Source of the DNA: an uncultured Collinsella sp.
GTDB taxonomy: Bacteria; Actinomycetota; Coriobacteriia; Coriobacteriales; Coriobacteriaceae
Length of the DNA: 30,226 bases
Reading direction: 5' to 3'
Assembly (NCBI GenBank): GCA_902494135.1
Contig: CABUSE010000002.1
Coordinates: forward strand, 1-30,226
Shown: positions 27,776-30,226 of the stretch, one piece after another
Layout of the letters: each line of letters begins with the position of its first letter
Position numbering within the stretch: position 1 is the stretch's first letter
The notes under the pieces: generated by a model
What the model saw: the letters and a program-made list of their open reading frames with translations, nothing else
Databases searched by the model: none
What the model was told of the DNA's origin: nothing
Program-made: the position numbers and the translations under genes

Positions 27776-28696
27776 ATGCTCAATGCGATGGCGTGGGCGC
27801 TTGCCTGTTTTGGCGTTGTCGCTGCCGATATAGCCCTGAGCGTGGTTCTGTTTTCAGTTCTCGATGCCGTGTCGGTGCTGACGGGTTTCCCGATCGACAA
27901 CCTCGATATTCAATGGTTCCAGGCTGCCGCTCAGACGGCGTCATTTTTGATGGCGCTGCTGTGGTGGCGTTATCTGTGGCCCCGCTCCTTCATGGCACGC
28001 CGGCAAGGCGAGCGCCCGCTCGGTGGGGGAGCAAGCGCGGCATGGAAGCGCATTGCCTGCGTTGTCGTGATCGGCCTATCCATGCAGGTGGTCATTAGCT
28101 ACCTATGCGACGGCGTGCTGTCGCTGCTGCCCGAGGTCGCGGCAGACTATAGCGAGCTCGTCGAGGAAACGGGCATGGGCGATACCAGCCTTCTTGCCGT
28201 CCTGACCACGGTGCTCGGCGCGCCGTTTTGCGAGGAACTGCTGGTGCGCGGCATCATCTTTGAGTTTTCGCTGCGTGCGTTTAATCCGCAGTGCCGTTCG
28301 CTCTGGAAGCGCCGGCGCCGCGCGAACGCGCAAGACGGCGCCATGGTGCCCTGGGCGGCCCCAAGCACGTGGGGTATCGCCGCGGCAATCGTGCTGCAGG
28401 CGGCCATCTTTGGCTTTATGCATATGAACTGGGTGCAGGGCTGCTATGCGGGCGCTGCCGGCCTCATTTTTGGTTGGGTGTTCGTGACCACCGGAAAGCT
28501 CCGCTACACGATCCTGCTGCACTTTGCCTTTAATGCCGGGTCGTATCTCATGGGGCTGCTGTGGTTTGTGAACACGCCGTTCGACGTGGCAATTACGGTC
28601 GCGATCGCCGGCGTGATCCTGGTGGAGGCAATGCGCTCGCTGCGCCAAGCGTGCCAGCAGAGCGCTGTGAGCACATCTACCGCATTCCCGCACTAA
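27776..28696 (+). CDS. CPBP-family intramembrane metalloprotease (Abi/CAAX-like)
   Basis: A 306-residue membrane protein with about seven or eight hydrophobic helices. The CPBP (CAAX protease and bacteriocin-processing) motifs are intact: PFCEELLVRG with E153, E154 and R158; FGFMHMNW with H216; LHFAFNA with H249 and N253. An Arg/Lys-rich loop (WKRRRRAN) sits between motifs 1 and 2. Substrate unknown; family members act in prenyl-protein-like processing, bacteriocin self-immunity or regulated proteolysis. The ATG at 27776 follows GAGGAGG five bases upstream, preferred over a GTG at 27752 inside the hairpin. Its stop codon overlaps that of ygiQ on the opposite strand. Confidence 0.93.
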   Translation: MLNAMAWALACFGVVAADIALSVVLFSVLDAVSVLTGFPIDNLDIQWFQAAAQTASFLMALLWWRYLWPRSFMARRQGERPLGGGASAAWKRIACVVVIGLSMQVVISYLCDGVLSLLPEVAADYSELVEETGMGDTSLLAVLTTVLGAPFCEELLVRGIIFEFSLRAFNPQCRSLWKRRRRANAQDGAMVPWAAPSTWGIAAAIVLQAAIFGFMHMNWVQGCYAGAAGLIFGWVFVTTGKLRYTILLHFAFNAGSYLMGLLWFVNTPFDVAITVAIAGVILVEAMRSLRQACQQSAVSTSTAFPH

Positions 28697-30226
28697 TTGC
28701 GGCGTCCGCCTCCGTTGGCACCCTGACGCCCCTGAGCTGCACGGTTGCGCCCGGCAGTGTTCTGCGCGCGCGACATGCCGCTGTGCCCCTTGCTGCCCTT
28801 AGGCCCCTTGCCAGCGGCGCCACCGTGGGCCTTGCCGCCCTTCTTGCCTGCGCCATGCCCACCGCCAGCAGACGTCTCGCCCGGGCGCGGCGGCACGGGA
28901 CGGATCAGGCAATGCTTGGTGTAGCCGATCAGGTCGCGACGCCCGGCCTTTTCCAGCGCCTCGCGTACCAGCTTGTAGTTCTCGGGCTTGCGATACTGGA
29001 TGAGCGCGCGCTGCATGGCCTTCTCGTGCGGGTCGCGCGCCACATAGATCGGTTTCATGGTGCGCGGGTCCACGCCGGTGTAGTACATGCACGTCGACAT
29101 GGTGGACGGTGTGGGGTAGAAGTCCTGCACCTGCTCGGGCATGTAACCCATGTCGCGCACGGCTTCGGCAAGGTCCACGGCTTCCTTCATCGTTGAGCCG
29201 GGGTGGCTCGAGATCAGATACGGCACCACGTACTGCTTGAGTCCGTATTCGCGATTCAAGCGTTCAAATTTACGGCAGAATGCGTCGTAGACAGCTCGGC
29301 TCGGCTTGCCCATCACGGACAGTACCGCGTCGCTCACGTGCTCGGGCGCTACGCGTAGCTGGCCCGAGACATGGTGCTCCAGCAGCTCGCGCAAAAACTC
29401 GTCCGAGGCATCGGCCATGGTGTAGTCAAAGCGGATGCCGCTGCGGACGAAGACCTTCTTGACGCCCGGCAGCTGGCGCAGGTCGCGCAGCAGCTGCGTG
29501 TAGCCGGTCTCGTCGACCACCATGTTCTTGCACACGCTCGGCCACAGGCAGCGCTTGTTCTTGCACACGCCGTGCTTGAGCTGCTTGTCGCAGGCGGGGC
29601 GGCTAAAGTTGGCCGTCGGTCCGCCCACGTCGTTGATATAGCCCTTAAACTCGGGATCGCGCGTGAGCAGCTCGGCCTCGCGCATGATCGAGTCGTGGCT
29701 GCGCATCTGCAACACGCGGCCCTGGTGGAAGGTGAGGGCGCAAAACGAGCACTCACCAAAACAGCCGCGGTTGGAGCTTATGGAAAACTTGATCTCGGCA
29801 AAGGCCGGCACGCCGCCCGCCGCGTCGTAATCGGGATGCCAGTCGCGTGCGTAGGGGAGTTCGGCCACCTCGTCCATCTCATCGGTAGTGAGCGTCGCCG
29901 ACGGCGGGTTTTGCACCACATAGACGCTGTTGGGGTAGGGCTCTACCAGGCGATGCCCGGTGATGGGGTCCATATTCTGTTGCTGCACGTTAAAGCTGCG
30001 CGCGTAGTTGAGCTTGTCGGCGGCAAGATCGTCCCAGCTGGGCAGCAGATCGTAGTCGTAGACCTCGTCGAGCGAGCCTGTGCGGTAGACGGTGCCGTTG
30101 ATATAGGTGATCTGATCGACGGGCAGTCCCGCGTCGAGCGCGTCGGCGATCTCGACGATCGCGTGCTCGCCCATGCCGTAGATGAGGATGTCGGCGCCCG
30201 AGTCGAGCAGTACCGAGCGCTTGAGC
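28693..30226 (-). CDS. ygiQ: YgiQ-family radical SAM protein, 5' end beyond window
   Basis: The visible 510 codons are open to the window edge, so the N-terminal B12-binding-like part is missing. The radical SAM cluster motif is CFGECSFC; its first cysteine is encoded at 29761-29763. Further family landmarks are SISSNRGC, FTHQGR-like ALTFHQGR, YINDVGGPTANF, CxxxxLRDLRQLPGVKKVFVRSGIR-type region and PEQVQDFYPTPSTMST. The C-terminal DUF3362-like part (about YYTGVDPRTMKP) is followed by a Gly/Lys/Arg-rich low-complexity tail of about 65 residues. Function is unknown; family members are UPF0313 radical SAM enzymes. It ends by overlapping the CPBP stop on the other strand, with no visible terminator between. 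Confidence 0.94.
   Translation of the reverse strand, partial: LKRSVLLDSGADILIYGMGEHAIVEIADALDAGLPVDQITYINGTVYRTGSLDEVYDYDLLPSWDDLAADKLNYARSFNVQQQNMDPITGHRLVEPYPNSVYVVQNPPSATLTTDEMDEVAELPYARDWHPDYDAAGGVPAFAEIKFSISSNRGCFGECSFCALTFHQGRVLQMRSHDSIMREAELLTRDPEFKGYINDVGGPTANFSRPACDKQLKHGVCKNKRCLWPSVCKNMVVDETGYTQLLRDLRQLPGVKKVFVRSGIRFDYTMADASDEFLRELLEHHVSGQLRVAPEHVSDAVLSVMGKPSRAVYDAFCRKFERLNREYGLKQYVVPYLISSHPGSTMKEAVDLAEAVRDMGYMPEQVQDFYPTPSTMSTCMYYTGVDPRTMKPIYVARDPHEKAMQRALIQYRKPENYKLVREALEKAGRRDLIGYTKHCLIRPVPPRPGETSAGGGHGAGKKGGKAHGGAAGKGPKGSKGHSGMSRAQNTAGRNRAAQGRQGANGGGRRN

Overview
The window looks like a chromosomal segment of a gut Coriobacteriia bacterium, most likely Collinsella or a close relative. 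This is an inference from the high-GC codon use, the GTG/ATG starts with strong GGAGG-type ribosome sites, the anaerobic gene set (oxygen-sensitive [FeFe]-hydrogenase, flavodoxin-ferredoxin protein) and a kinase carrying a DUF6273-like sensor domain. No rRNA, tRNA, phage or transposase gene was seen.

Layout. 1-4985: 3' part of gltB and complete gltD (glutamate synthase, ammonia assimilation). 5338-6045: a protein without a clear function. 6079-7619: a PD-(D/E)XK-like nuclease gene closely bracketed by two arrays of 57-bp palindromes. 7771-9141: amidohydrolase. 9249-9722: membrane zinc-ribbon protein. 9869-12988: copper efflux cluster copA-copZ-csoR on the minus strand, with a CsoR-type operator at 13047-13063. 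13402-16620: a membrane Ser/Thr kinase and an FHA protein, a likely phospho-signalling pair, with palindrome arrays on both sides. 17209-19458: DEAD-box RNA helicase with a long RGG-rich tail. 19633-19869: a short non-coding element with inverted ends. 20080-20841: flavodoxin/ferredoxin protein. 21182-27257: a tightly packed run of NuoF/GltD-like flavoprotein, [FeFe]-hydrogenase, Tat-type lipoprotein solute-binding protein and a fused ABC permease-ATPase. 27484-30226: orphan DinJ/RelB-like antitoxin, CPBP membrane protease and the 3' part of ygiQ.

The most unusual signal is a family of 11 palindromic units in four arrays (6079-6376, 7482-7619, 13142-13359, 16800-16937). Each unit is about 57 bp: 15-bp arms of consensus GTCTCGATCTGTAAC / GTTACAGATCGAGAC around a variable 27-nt centre. 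Units repeat every 80-81 bp and all point the same way, whatever the direction of the neighbouring genes. Two arrays directly flank the nuclease gene, and the last repeat arm runs into its reading frame. This is reminiscent of REP/RAYT systems but with a different type of enzyme.

The second point of interest is the hydrogenase cluster. A GltD-type flavoprotein carrying only the iron-sulfur end of NuoF overlaps hydA, and the run continues without a gap into a solute-uptake system. Several further families of intergenic inverted repeats (GAACGTCCCC-type, TTGGTGCA-type, and a perfect 20-bp pair between csoR and copZ) make the gene-free stretches here rich in hairpins.
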